A stretch of 64,000 nt of DNA from Azorhizobium sp965227945. GTDB taxonomy: Bacteria > Pseudomonadota > Alphaproteobacteria > Rhizobiales > Xanthobacteraceae. The stretch spans positions 930,001 through 994,000 of the forward strand of contig CBDDGQ010000005.1 in assembly GCA_965227945.1 (NCBI GenBank), in the 5' to 3' direction. The notes beneath the pieces are model-generated. The model ran no database searches. It had not been told where the DNA came from and saw nothing but the letters and a program-made list of their open reading frames with translations. Shown here in pieces: positions 8,341-16,939 of the stretch; position 1 is the first letter of the stretch, and every line of letters begins with the position of its first letter. The translations under genes were made by a program, and so were the position numbers.

Positions 8341-9141
8341 ATGAGCGAGGAGGATATCGACGCCTCGAAGGCGCCCCTCATCGAGCATCTGATCGAGCTG
8401 CGCTCCCGACTCATCAAGTCGGTCATTGCCTTCCTGATCGCCTTCTTCATCTGCTTCACCCTGGCAAAGCAGATCTACAACCTTCTGCTGTGGCCGTATG
8501 AGTTCGCCTCGGGCTTTTCCGGCGGGGTGAAGCTCATCTACACGGCGCCGCAGGAATTCCTCTTCACCCAAATCAAGCTGGGCATGTTCGGCGCGGCCTT
8601 CCTGTCGTTCCCCATCGTGGCGAGCCAGGTCTATATGTTCGTGGCGCCGGGCCTCTATAAGCACGAGAAGAACGCCTTTTTGCCCTATCTGGTGGCCACC
8701 CCCATCTGCTTCCTGATCGGCGCAGCGTTCGTCTATTTCGTCGCCATGCCGCTGGCCATGACCTACTTCCTGAACATGCAGCAGATCGGCGGCGACGGCC
8801 GGGCGGAAATCTCGCTGCTGCCGCGGGTCAGCGAGTATCTGTCGCTCATCACCACCTTGATCCTGGCCTTTGGCATCTGTTTCCAGATGCCGGTGATCCT
8901 GACCTTGCTGGGGCGCATCGGCATCATCACCTCGGCGCAGCTGCGCAAGGTGCGCCGCTATGCCATCGTCGGCGTGTTCGTGCTGGCGGCGGTGCTCACC
9001 CCGCCGGACGTGGTCAGCCAGCTCTCCCTTGCGATCCCGACGCTGCTTCTCTACGAAATCTCCGTCTATCTGGTGCAGATCGTGGAAAAGCGCCGGGCAG
9101 CGGAAGAGGCCGCACGGGACGCGGCATCGTCCAGCTCCTGA
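8341..9141 (+). CDS. tatC: Sec-independent translocase subunit TatC
   Basis: A 266-aa six-helix membrane protein that binds twin-arginine signal peptides. Family landmarks include APLIEHLIELRSRL at the cytoplasmic N-terminus, the first-loop F-x-T-K-type segment before GMFGAAFLSFP, FVAPGLYKHEK, and LRKVRRYAIVGVFVLAAVLTPPD. It lies 52 bases after tatB. The charged Ala/Glu tail is variable in the family. Confidence 0.95.
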   Translation: MSEEDIDASKAPLIEHLIELRSRLIKSVIAFLIAFFICFTLAKQIYNLLLWPYEFASGFSGGVKLIYTAPQEFLFTQIKLGMFGAAFLSFPIVASQVYMFVAPGLYKHEKNAFLPYLVATPICFLIGAAFVYFVAMPLAMTYFLNMQQIGGDGRAEISLLPRVSEYLSLITTLILAFGICFQMPVILTLLGRIGIITSAQLRKVRRYAIVGVFVLAAVLTPPDVVSQLSLAIPTLLLYEISVYLVQIVEKRRAAEEAARDAASSSS

Positions 9142-9195
9142 CGCTTCGCGGGACGCATCTTTCAGGTTTTTAGTGCGAACGGCGGCCTGAGCGGT

Positions 9196-9282
9196 CGTCA
9201 TGGCCGGGTGACCCGGCCATCCACCGACCGCTTGCCGTTGGGAACGCGGCGCGGCGTGGATGACCGGACGCCGGGCATGACG
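9196..9282. repeat. Palindromic intergenic repeat element
   Basis: An 87-base element whose ends are imperfect inverted repeats: CGTCATGGCCGGGTGACCCG at the left and a GTGGATGACCGG..CCGGGCATGACG arm at the right. The left arm is itself a hairpin (GGCCGGG TGA CCCGGCC). The wording 'gtcatggccggg..ggccatccac' resembles the intergenic repeat family widespread in Rhizobiales genomes; that match is from memory. It lies between tatC and serS and could stabilise or attenuate transcripts. Confidence 0.55.
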
Positions 9283-9328
9283 ATGGTGCGGGACGCGGCG
9301 TTCGTCAGCGCGCGGCGGAGCCGGTTTC

Positions 9329-10861
9329 ATGCATGACATCAAGTGGATTCGCGAGACGCCCGAGGGCCTGGATCGCGCCCTCGAACGCCGCAACATGCCA
9401 GCGGAGGAACGCGGCGCGCTTCTGGCCCGCATCCGCACCCTGGACGAGACCCGCCGCGAAACCCTGACCAAGCTCGAGGGCCTGCTGGCCCGCCGCAACG
9501 CCGCCTCCAAGGAAGTGGGCCAGGCCAAGGCCGCCAAGGACGAGGCCCGCGCCGCCGCCCTCATGGAGGAGGTGGGCCGCCTCAAGGTGGAAGTGCCCGC
9601 TCTGGAGCAGACCGCCAAGGCCACTGAGGCGGAACTGGATCAGGTGCTCGCCGCCATCCCCAACGCCCCGCTGGACGGCGTGCCCGAGGGCAAGGACGAG
9701 CACGACAATGTGGAGCTGAAGCTGGTCGGCACCAAGCGCGCCTACGACTTCACCCCGAAGCAGCATTTCGAAGTGGGCGAAGGCCTCGGCCTGATGGATT
9801 TCGACACCGCCGCCAAGCTCTCCGGCGCGCGCTTCGTGGTCAACAAGGGCCCGCTGGCGCGGCTGGAACGGGCGCTGGGGCAGTTTTTCTTGGATGTCCA
9901 CACGGCGGCGGAGGAGGGCGGCATCGGCGGCTACACCGAGGTGAACCCGCCGCTGCTGGTGCGGGATGAGGCGATGTTTGGCACGGCGCAGTTGCCGAAG
10001 TTCGAAGATGATCAATTCGCTGCGGTCCGAGATAACTCGGAGCTGAAAAATCGCATTATAGAAGCTAAAAATGCGATGCAAAATCAAAGTTCTAAGGTCT
10101 CTAGCGTTGCTGCTCAGATGCGGGCAACAGGAAACCCAGGGCTAGAGTACGTGGCCGATATAGCCGAGGCAGAGGTTCGGGCTCAATCTGCGAAGACGCT
10201 TGATATGCTTGATGCCGCGCTTAGCGGGGCCGATCGCCTCTGGCTCATCCCCACCGCCGAAGTTCCGCTGACCAACCTCGTCCGCGAGTCCATCCTCACT
10301 GAGGATGAACTCCCGCTGCGCTTCACCGCCTGCACCCCCTGCTTCCGCGCCGAGGCGGGATCGGCCGGGCGCGATACCCGCGGCATGATCCGGCAGCACC
10401 AGTTCACCAAGGTGGAACTGGTCTCCATCACCACCCCGGACCAGGCGCTGGCTGAGCATGACCGCATGCTGGCCTGCGCCGAGGCGGTGCTGCGGAAGCT
10501 GGATCTGCACTATCGGGTGGTGACCCTGTGCACCGGCGACATGGGGTTTGCCTCGCAGAAGACCTATGACATCGAGGTCTGGCTGCCGGGGCAGAATGCC
10601 TATCGGGAGATTTCCTCCTGCTCGGTGTGCGGCGATTTCCAGGCCCGGCGCATGAACGCCCGCTATCGCCCCAATGAGGGCAAGGATGGCGGCAAGGCCA
10701 GCCCGCGCTTCGTCCACACGCTGAACGGTTCCGGCGTGGCGGTGGGCCGGGCGCTGGTGGCGGTGCTGGAGAACTATCAGCAAGCCGACGGCTCGGTGAT
10801 CGTCCCCGACGTGCTGCGCCCCTACATGGGCGGCCTCACGGTGATCGAAAAGGCGAAATAG
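9329..10861 (+). CDS. serS: Seryl-tRNA synthetase with an internal insertion
   Basis: A 510-aa class II synthetase that charges tRNA-Ser; usual length is about 420-430. The N-terminal long coiled-coil arm, motif 1, the LIPTAEVPLTN loop, motif 2 (FRAEAGSAGRDTRGMIRQHQF) and motif 3 (LNGSGVAVGRALVAVLEN) are all present, so the enzyme should work. Between GTAQLPKFEDDQF and RLWLIPTAE an extra stretch of about 70 residues (roughly 231-301, bases 10016-10230) interrupts the family alignment. It is helical-looking and Ala/Glu/Gln-rich. Its DNA is only about 50% G+C (43% at its start) with codons such as ATA, AAA and TCT that are rare in flanking DNA. The insertion point corresponds to a variable surface loop before the active-site TAE segment. 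Confidence 0.95.
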   Translation: MHDIKWIRETPEGLDRALERRNMPAEERGALLARIRTLDETRRETLTKLEGLLARRNAASKEVGQAKAAKDEARAAALMEEVGRLKVEVPALEQTAKATEAELDQVLAAIPNAPLDGVPEGKDEHDNVELKLVGTKRAYDFTPKQHFEVGEGLGLMDFDTAAKLSGARFVVNKGPLARLERALGQFFLDVHTAAEEGGIGGYTEVNPPLLVRDEAMFGTAQLPKFEDDQFAAVRDNSELKNRIIEAKNAMQNQSSKVSSVAAQMRATGNPGLEYVADIAEAEVRAQSAKTLDMLDAALSGADRLWLIPTAEVPLTNLVRESILTEDELPLRFTACTPCFRAEAGSAGRDTRGMIRQHQFTKVELVSITTPDQALAEHDRMLACAEAVLRKLDLHYRVVTLCTGDMGFASQKTYDIEVWLPGQNAYREISSCSVCGDFQARRMNARYRPNEGKDGGKASPRFVHTLNGSGVAVGRALVAVLENYQQADGSVIVPDVLRPYMGGLTVIEKAK

Positions 10862-10944
10862 GGCGGGCACCGCCTGGCGGCGGTCGTGCGGCGTCCCAGA
10901 CCAAAAGCGGTCTGCCACTGGGCCATCCATCGGTAGACAGGAGC

Positions 10945-11719
10945 GTGACGGGCGATACCCTTGCCACCCAGGCGGGGGACGCTGCGATGGCGGGCTTCGA
11001 GGGTCCGATTGATGCGGACTACAGGATCTTCACTTCGGAGTTCGACCGGGTCGTCGATGCCGCTGATCTCGATTCCGTCCTCGGTACCCTGTCCGAAATC
11101 CATGCGGCCGCGCTGAACGACGCCTGGCAGGCGTTCGAACTGGCGCTCGCAGGGTGGAAGACGAGGGCGCATCTTCGGGCCCTGAACGCCTCGGAGGCTG
11201 TGCGCCGCCGGACGACCGATGCGGAGCGGGCGAACACCGTCGTCTCCCTCCTTGTGGATCAATCGGGCTCGATGCGAGGCCAGTCCATGCTGCTTGCTGC
11301 CGGTGCCACCGACGTGGCGCAGAATTTCTTGCGCCACCTGGGACGCAAGGTCGAGGTGCTGGGCTTCACGACGGTGTCCTGGCGTGGGGGGCAGTCGCGC
11401 AAGCGCTGGCTCTGGCACCTGCGGCCCAAGAACCCGGGACGGCTCTGCGACACGCTGCACATCGTATATCGGACGGCAGACGACCCGCGGATGTCGGCCG
11501 GTCAGTGGCTTTTTCGCTCGATGCTGCGGCCAGACCTGCCGAAGGAGAATGTGGACGGCGAGGCGCTGGCATGGGCGCGGGAGCGGCTGCGCGCCCGCCC
11601 CGAGGGCCGCAAGATCCTGCTCCCCGATCCGGACGGCGGACGAACTCGGGACCGGCCTCGTCAGGCTGCTAGAGCAGGTCCTCGGCGCGCCATGGGGCGA
11701 GGGACGTGCAGAAGGATAG
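10945..11719 (+). pseudogene. CobT-like vWA protein remnant
   Basis: The frame from 10945 (GTG; ATG at 10987 is an alternative) encodes about 230 residues resembling the C-terminal half of cobaltochelatase CobT-type proteins: YRIFTSEFDRVVDAADL, the vWA metal site SLLVDQSGSMRGQSM, VEVLGFTTVSWRGGQSRKRW, NPGRLCDTLHIVY, and LPKENVDGEALAWARERL. After GRKILL (about 11620) the frame stops resembling the family. A second frame then gives ADELGTGLVRLLEQVLG and stops at 11719, resembling the extreme C-terminus of CobT. The roughly 60 residues between these, including the second half of the vWA fold, are missing. The N-terminal CobT region is also absent. I read this as a decayed gene with an internal deletion and frame change. 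Confidence 0.65.
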
Positions 11720-11846
11720 GCTGCCCCGGCGCTGAGGTCTGGGGGTTCGCCCGCCTTTGTGACCTTCGTTGCAGTCCGCACCGTGAGATTGTAAGCACCC
11801 CCTGCGCCTCCGCAGCGGCCGGGGCAGCGGTCGGGCGGAGGTTCCC

Positions 11847-12614
11847 ATGCGCATCCTGGTCACCAATGACGACGGCATCCATGCGCCGGGCCTCGATGCC
11901 TGCGCCCGCATCGCCGCCGCTTTGTCCGATGACGTGTGGGTCGTGGCCCCCGAGACCGACCAGTCCGGCGTCGCCCATTCGCTGTCGCTCAGCGATCCGC
12001 TGCGGTTGCGTCAGGTGTCGGACCGGCGCTTTGCGGTGAAGGGCACGCCCACCGATTGCGTCATCATGGCCGTGCGCCATCTGCTCATCGACAATCCGCC
12101 CGATCTGGTGCTCTCCGGCGTCAATCGCGGCCAGAACATCGCGGAAGACGTGAGCTATTCCGGCACGGTGGCCGGGGCCATCGAGGGCACCATCCTGGGC
12201 ATTCCCTCTGTGGCGCTGTCGCAGGCGTTCGGACCCACCACCCGCGAAAACCCGTCCTATGCCACCGCCGAGGCGCATGGCCCGAAGGTGATCCGCGCCC
12301 TGCTGGCCGAGGGCATCGCCGCCGGCATTCTCATCAATGTGAACTTCCCCGATCGCCCGCCGGACGGCGTGGTGGGCATCGCGGTCGCCGCTCAGGGCAA
12401 GCGCGACCAGCGCCTGATGCGCATCGAGCCGCGCAAGGATGGCCGCGGCAACGACTATTTCTGGATCGCCTTCGAGCGCCGGAAAAGCGAGACGGTGCCG
12501 GGCTCCGATCTGCGCGCGCTGGACGAGGGCCGGATCTCGGTGACCCCGTTGCGGGTAGACCAGACCGACGAGCCGACCATGACCCGTCTGGCGCAAGTCT
12601 TCGAGGCGCTCTGA
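11847..12614 (+). CDS. surE: 5'/3'-nucleotidase SurE
   Basis: A 255-aa metal-dependent survival phosphatase acting on nucleoside monophosphates. It begins MRILVTNDDGIHAPGL, which holds the paired Asp metal ligands, then APETDQSGVAHSLSL, KGTPTDCVIMA, VLSGVNRGQNIAEDVSYSGT and SVALSQ, all family signatures. A good GGAGG site precedes the ATG. It follows serS as in relatives, but the usual next gene, pcm, is instead at the left edge of the window. Confidence 0.95.
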   Translation: MRILVTNDDGIHAPGLDACARIAAALSDDVWVVAPETDQSGVAHSLSLSDPLRLRQVSDRRFAVKGTPTDCVIMAVRHLLIDNPPDLVLSGVNRGQNIAEDVSYSGTVAGAIEGTILGIPSVALSQAFGPTTRENPSYATAEAHGPKVIRALLAEGIAAGILINVNFPDRPPDGVVGIAVAAQGKRDQRLMRIEPRKDGRGNDYFWIAFERRKSETVPGSDLRALDEGRISVTPLRVDQTDEPTMTRLAQVFEAL

Positions 12615-12750
12615 GCGTTTTCCGCAACCGCAAGGCGGGATGCCGCGCTTTCGCAGCGGTTGCTTTCCTCCTATAAGCAGCGCCAACGGACGGGCTTTGC
12701 GGCCCGGCCGAATTTGCGTTTGTTGTCTCATCGGCGAGGAGGTCTGACCC

Positions 12751-13068
12751 ATGACGGGAACCGTGAAGTCGAGCGCCGGCCTGGACGTGCGTCGCCGCCG
12801 CATCCTGTTTCGGGCCTGGCACCGGGGCACGCGGGAGATGGACCTGCTCATGGGCCGCTTCGCCGATGCCCAGATCGAGGGCCTCACCGAGGACGAGGTG
12901 GCCGCGTTCGAGATCCTGATCGAGGTGGAAGACCCCGATTTGTTCGCCTGGATCAGCGGCTCGCTGCCCACGCCCCCGGTGATCGATACCCCCATCTTCC
13001 GCAAGCTGCGGGACTGGCATCTGTCCGGCGGCTCGATCCCGGACGAGAGCCCGCTGCGCAACGCCTGA
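12751..13068 (+). CDS. sdhE: Succinate dehydrogenase flavinylation factor
   Basis: A 105-aa SdhE/Sdh5 family protein, which promotes covalent FAD attachment to SdhA. Seen: RRRRILFRAWHRGTREMDLLMG with the essential RGxxE motif (RGTRE), then the acidic helix LTEDEVAAFEILIEVEDPDLFAWISG. GAGGAGG lies just upstream of the ATG. It immediately precedes mfd, a common alphaproteobacterial arrangement. Confidence 0.92.
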   Translation: MTGTVKSSAGLDVRRRRILFRAWHRGTREMDLLMGRFADAQIEGLTEDEVAAFEILIEVEDPDLFAWISGSLPTPPVIDTPIFRKLRDWHLSGGSIPDESPLRNA

Positions 13069-13173
13069 GCCTGATCGGCCATCATCCCGAGGTGTCGGCG
13101 TCCGGGCCGGCGCCCGCCCGCCTGCCCGCCGCGCGTCTTTGGGTCGCCGCGGCCTTCTGATGGAAGTCTCCCC

Positions 13174-16100
13174 GTGAAGCGTCCCCGTTCCCTTGCCGAA
13201 GACCTGGCCCCGGGCCGGCCCCTGACTCTCGCCCGCGTGCCCGACGGCATGGAAGGCCTGGTGGTGGCGGATCTGGCCCGCAGCGCGGCGGCCCGCAAGG
13301 ATGCGCCCTGGCCCAGCCTGGCGGTGGTGTGTCGCGACGGGCGGCGGCTGGCGGCGCTGGAGCGGGGCCTCGCCTTCTTCGCGCCGGAACTGGAGGTGCA
13401 CAGCTTCCCGTCCTGGGATTGCCTGCCCTATGACCGCGCTTCCCCCAATGCTGCCATCGTCGCCCGGCGCATGGCGACGCTCGCCCGTCTGGCACGGGTG
13501 AAGGGCGGCGGGCCCAGCGTGCTGTTGACCACGGTGAATGCCACCGTGCAGCGGGTGCCCTCCAAGGCGCTGCTGGCGGCCCAGTCGCTGTCGGCAGCGG
13601 CGGGCAATGCCATCGCCTTGGACGGGGTGGCGGAATGGGCCGAGCGCAACGGCTATCTGCGCACGCCCACCGTGCGCGACACCGGCGAATATGCGGTGCG
13701 CGGCGGCCTGATCGACCTTTATCCGCCGGGCTTCGACGCGCCGGTGCGGCTCGATTTCTTCGGCGACACGCTGGAGACGATCCGGTCGTTTGATCCGGAG
13801 ACCCAGCGCTCCTCCGGTAGCATGCGGGCGCTGGAACTGGTGCCCATGGCCGAGTTCCAGCTCACCACCGAGACCATGAAGCGCTTCCGCATGGCCTATC
13901 TGGCGGAGTTCGGCGCCAACACCAAGGGCGACACGCTCTATGAGGCGGTCAGCGAAGGCCGCCGCCACGCGGGCATGGAGCATTGGCTGCCCTTGTTCCA
14001 CGAGCGCATGGACACGCTCTTTGACTACTTGGAACACACGCCCTTTGCCGTGCAGGCGCAGGCAGAAGATGTGGCGGTCGAGCGCATCACCCAGATCGGC
14101 GACTATTATGCCGCCCGCAAGGAGGCCCTGGCGGAGGGGGCTGCCGGCGCCGTCTACAAGCCCTTGCCCCCCGATCGCCTCTATCTGACCGGGGACGAAT
14201 GGCGTCAGCGCCTCGCCGGCCAGAGCCTGGTGCGCATCAGCCCGTTCGCGGTGCCCGAGGGCGGCGCCGGAAAGGTGATCGATGCCGGCGGCGTGGACGG
14301 CAAGTCCTTCACCGCGGAGCGGGCCGATCCGGATGTGAATGTGTTCGATCTGGCGGTGGCCCATGTGCGCGCGCTGCAAGGGCAGGGCAAAAAGGTGATC
14401 CTCGCCGGCTGGAGCGAGGGCTCCCGGGATCGGCTGGGAACCGTGCTGGCCGATCACGGCCTGAAGGACGTCACCACCGTCTCGCGCTTCGCGCTGATCG
14501 ATGCCATTCCGCGCAACAAGGCGACGCTCGCGGTCTATGGGCTGGAGACTGGCTTCGAGACGCCGGAGTTCGCGATCCTCGGCGAGCAGGACATTCTGGG
14601 CGACCGCCTGGTGCGCCCCAAGCGGAAGGCGCGACGCCCGCAGGATGTCATCTCGGAGCTCACCTCGCTCACTGCCGGCGATCTGGTGGTGCATGTGGAC
14701 CATGGCATCGGGCGCTTCATCGGGCTGAAGGCCATCGAGGCCATGGGCGCCCCCCATGACTGCCTGGAGCTGCACTATGCGGGCGGGGACAAGCTGTTCC
14801 TGCCGGTGGAAAACCTCGAACTGCTCACCCGCTACGGCTCCGAGGACACCACCGCCCAGCTCGACCGCCTCGGCAGCGGCGGCTGGCAGGTGCGCAAGGC
14901 GCGGATGAAGAAGCGCATCCGCGAGATGGCCGGCGAACTGGTGAAGATCGCCGCCCAGCGCCATCTGGCGGCGGCGCCCAAACTGGTGCCGGCCATGGGG
15001 CTCTATGACGAGTTCCGCGCCCGCTTCCCCTATGAGGAGACCGACGACCAGGAAGCCGCCATCGAGGCGGTGCTGGAGGATCTGGCCTCGGGCCATCCCA
15101 TGGACCGGCTGGTGTGCGGCGACGTGGGCTTCGGCAAGACCGAAGTGGCGCTGCGGGCGGCCTTCGCCGTGGCGCTGTCCGGCAAGCAGGTGGCGGTGGT
15201 GGTGCCGACCACGCTATTGGCGCGGCAGCATTTCCGCACCTTCGCCGAGCGTTTCAAGGATCTGCCGGTCAAGGTGGCTCAGGCCTCGCGCATGGTCTCC
15301 GGCAAGGAGCTGACCGAGGTCAAGAAGGGCCTGGCGGACGGCACCGTGGACATCGTGGTGGGCACCCATGCGTTGCTCAGCAAGAGCATCCAGTTCCGGG
15401 ACCTGGGCATCGTCATCGTCGATGAGGAGCAGCATTTCGGCGTCGCCCACAAGGAGCGCCTGAAGGCGCTGCGGGCCGAGGTGCATGTGCTGACGCTCAC
15501 CGCCACGCCCATTCCCCGCACCCTGCAACTGGCCATGACCGGCGTGCGCGAGCTCTCCCTCATCGCCACCCCGCCGGTGGACCGCCTGGCGGTGCGCAGC
15601 TTCATCACCCCGTTCGATCCGCTGATCGTGCGCGAGGCGTTGCTGCGGGAGCGCTATCGCGGCGGCCAGAGCTTTTATGTGGTGCCGCGCATCGAGGATC
15701 TCGCCGAAGTGCGCGACTTCCTGGAGAAGCAGGTGCCGGAGGTGAAGGTGGCGGTGGCCAATGGCCAGATGGCGGCCACCACCCTGGAAGACATCATGTC
15801 GGCCTTCTATGACGGGCAGTATGACGTGCTGCTGTCCACCACCATCATCGAGAGCGGGCTGGACGTACCCAATGCCAATACGCTGATCGTCCACCGCGCC
15901 GACATGTTCGGCCTGTCGCAACTTTACCAGTTGCGCGGACGGGTGGGGCGCGCCAAGGCGCGGGCCTATGCCATCTTCACCGTCTCGGCCACCAAGGCCA
16001 TGACCACGCAGGCCGAGCGGCGGCTGAAGGTCCTGCAATCGCTGGAGACCTTGGGCGCCGGCTTCCAGCTGGCCAGCCATGATCTGGACATCCGCGGCGC

Positions 16101-16689
16101 CGGCAATCTGTTGGGCGACGAGCAGTCCGGGCACATCAAGGAAGTGGGCTACGAGCTCTACCAGGAGATGCTGGAGGAGGCGATCGCCCACCTGAAGGCC
16201 GGCATCACCGACTATGTGGACGACAAATGGTCGCCCAACATCACCATCGGCATGCCGGTCTTGATCCCGGAGGACTATGTCACCGACCTGCATGTGCGCC
16301 TGGCGCTCTATCGGCGCCTTGCGGACATCGTGGAAGATGCGGACCTGGATTCCTTCGGCGCCGAACTGGTGGACCGCTTCGGCCCCGCGCCCGAGGAGGT
16401 CACCCATCTGCTGCGCCTCGCCCAGATCAAGACCTTGGCGCGCAAGGCCAATGTGGAGAAGGTCGACGCCGGCCCCAAGGGGGTCGTGCTCGGCTTCCGC
16501 GAGAACCAGTTCGCCGACCCGGCAGGGCTGGTGCAGATGATCAATGCGGAAGGCCCCCAGGCCAAGGTGCGGCCGGACTTCAAGGTGGTGTTTCTGAAGG
16601 ACTGGCCCACCGCCGAGGCCCGGCTCAAGGGCACCCTCCAGGTGCTGCGCAAGCTCGCCGGGCTGGTGGAGAAGCGAAAAGTGGCCTGA
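13174..16689 (+). CDS. mfd: Transcription-repair coupling factor
   Basis: A 1171-aa translocase that removes RNA polymerase stalled at DNA lesions and recruits UvrA. In order: UvrB-like N-terminal modules (FPSWDCLPYDR, residues ~80-90), a CarD-like RNA polymerase interaction domain (DLVVHVDHGIGRFIGL, ~508-523), Walker A GDVGFGKTEVA, DEEQ box, TATPIPRTLQLAMTGVREL, the IIESGLDVPNANT segment, arginine-finger RGRVGR, and a TRCF C-terminal domain. It starts at GTG 13174, and the length is typical. Confidence 0.95.
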   Translation: MKRPRSLAEDLAPGRPLTLARVPDGMEGLVVADLARSAAARKDAPWPSLAVVCRDGRRLAALERGLAFFAPELEVHSFPSWDCLPYDRASPNAAIVARRMATLARLARVKGGGPSVLLTTVNATVQRVPSKALLAAQSLSAAAGNAIALDGVAEWAERNGYLRTPTVRDTGEYAVRGGLIDLYPPGFDAPVRLDFFGDTLETIRSFDPETQRSSGSMRALELVPMAEFQLTTETMKRFRMAYLAEFGANTKGDTLYEAVSEGRRHAGMEHWLPLFHERMDTLFDYLEHTPFAVQAQAEDVAVERITQIGDYYAARKEALAEGAAGAVYKPLPPDRLYLTGDEWRQRLAGQSLVRISPFAVPEGGAGKVIDAGGVDGKSFTAERADPDVNVFDLAVAHVRALQGQGKKVILAGWSEGSRDRLGTVLADHGLKDVTTVSRFALIDAIPRNKATLAVYGLETGFETPEFAILGEQDILGDRLVRPKRKARRPQDVISELTSLTAGDLVVHVDHGIGRFIGLKAIEAMGAPHDCLELHYAGGDKLFLPVENLELLTRYGSEDTTAQLDRLGSGGWQVRKARMKKRIREMAGELVKIAAQRHLAAAPKLVPAMGLYDEFRARFPYEETDDQEAAIEAVLEDLASGHPMDRLVCGDVGFGKTEVALRAAFAVALSGKQVAVVVPTTLLARQHFRTFAERFKDLPVKVAQASRMVSGKELTEVKKGLADGTVDIVVGTHALLSKSIQFRDLGIVIVDEEQHFGVAHKERLKALRAEVHVLTLTATPIPRTLQLAMTGVRELSLIATPPVDRLAVRSFITPFDPLIVREALLRERYRGGQSFYVVPRIEDLAEVRDFLEKQVPEVKVAVANGQMAATTLEDIMSAFYDGQYDVLLSTTIIESGLDVPNANTLIVHRADMFGLSQLYQLRGRVGRAKARAYAIFTVSATKAMTTQAERRLKVLQSLETLGAGFQLASHDLDIRGAGNLLGDEQSGHIKEVGYELYQEMLEEAIAHLKAGITDYVDDKWSPNITIGMPVLIPEDYVTDLHVRLALYRRLADIVEDADLDSFGAELVDRFGPAPEEVTHLLRLAQIKTLARKANVEKVDAGPKGVVLGFRENQFADPAGLVQMINAEGPQAKVRPDFKVVFLKDWPTAEARLKGTLQVLRKLAGLVEKRKVA

Positions 16690-16711
16690 TACCAGTGACA
16701 AGCGAGAGAAA

Positions 16712-16735
16712 GCGGTTTCATAAAACCGCCGTTTC
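16712..16735 (+). terminator. Likely terminator after mfd
   Basis: A 7-bp inverted repeat (GCGGTTT cata AAACCGC) lies 23 bases after the mfd stop and is followed by CGTTT. The T-run is weak, so efficiency is uncertain. Confidence 0.5.
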
Positions 16736-16765
16736 AGCTGAGAAAAATACATACGGGGTCCCGCT

Positions 16766-16785
16766 TATGCCCCAAATGGGGTACG
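16766..16785. promoter_or_regulatory. Operator-like palindrome upstream of the EAL gene
   Basis: A near-perfect 20-base palindrome, TATGCCCCAAATGGGGTACG, lies 155 bases before the EAL gene start, in a stretch that is richer in A+T than its surroundings. It could be a transcription-factor site. No regulator is linked. Confidence 0.25.
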
Positions 16786-16939
16786 TCGTATCGGGCTTAG
16801 GCGTTGATTTTGCGACGAAATTGTCGACTTCTCTCTTGCCGGGACATGGCATTGTGCGGCACTGAACGGTAGGGTGCGACACCATCAGCATCCAACCCGG
16901 TGTCTCAACGACGTGCGGGAGAACAGAGAGCCGCCCCGT

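Noticed and set aside
11720..12039. Extension of the CobT-like frame into surE
   Set aside because: The frame stays open but its translation is noise overlapping surE, which has clear motifs and its own ribosome-binding site.
12334..15096. Long minus-strand open frame (about 920 codons) opposite mfd
   Set aside because: Its His/Gly/Arg/Gln-rich translation is the usual antisense shadow of a high-G+C gene; mfd on the plus strand has all family motifs.
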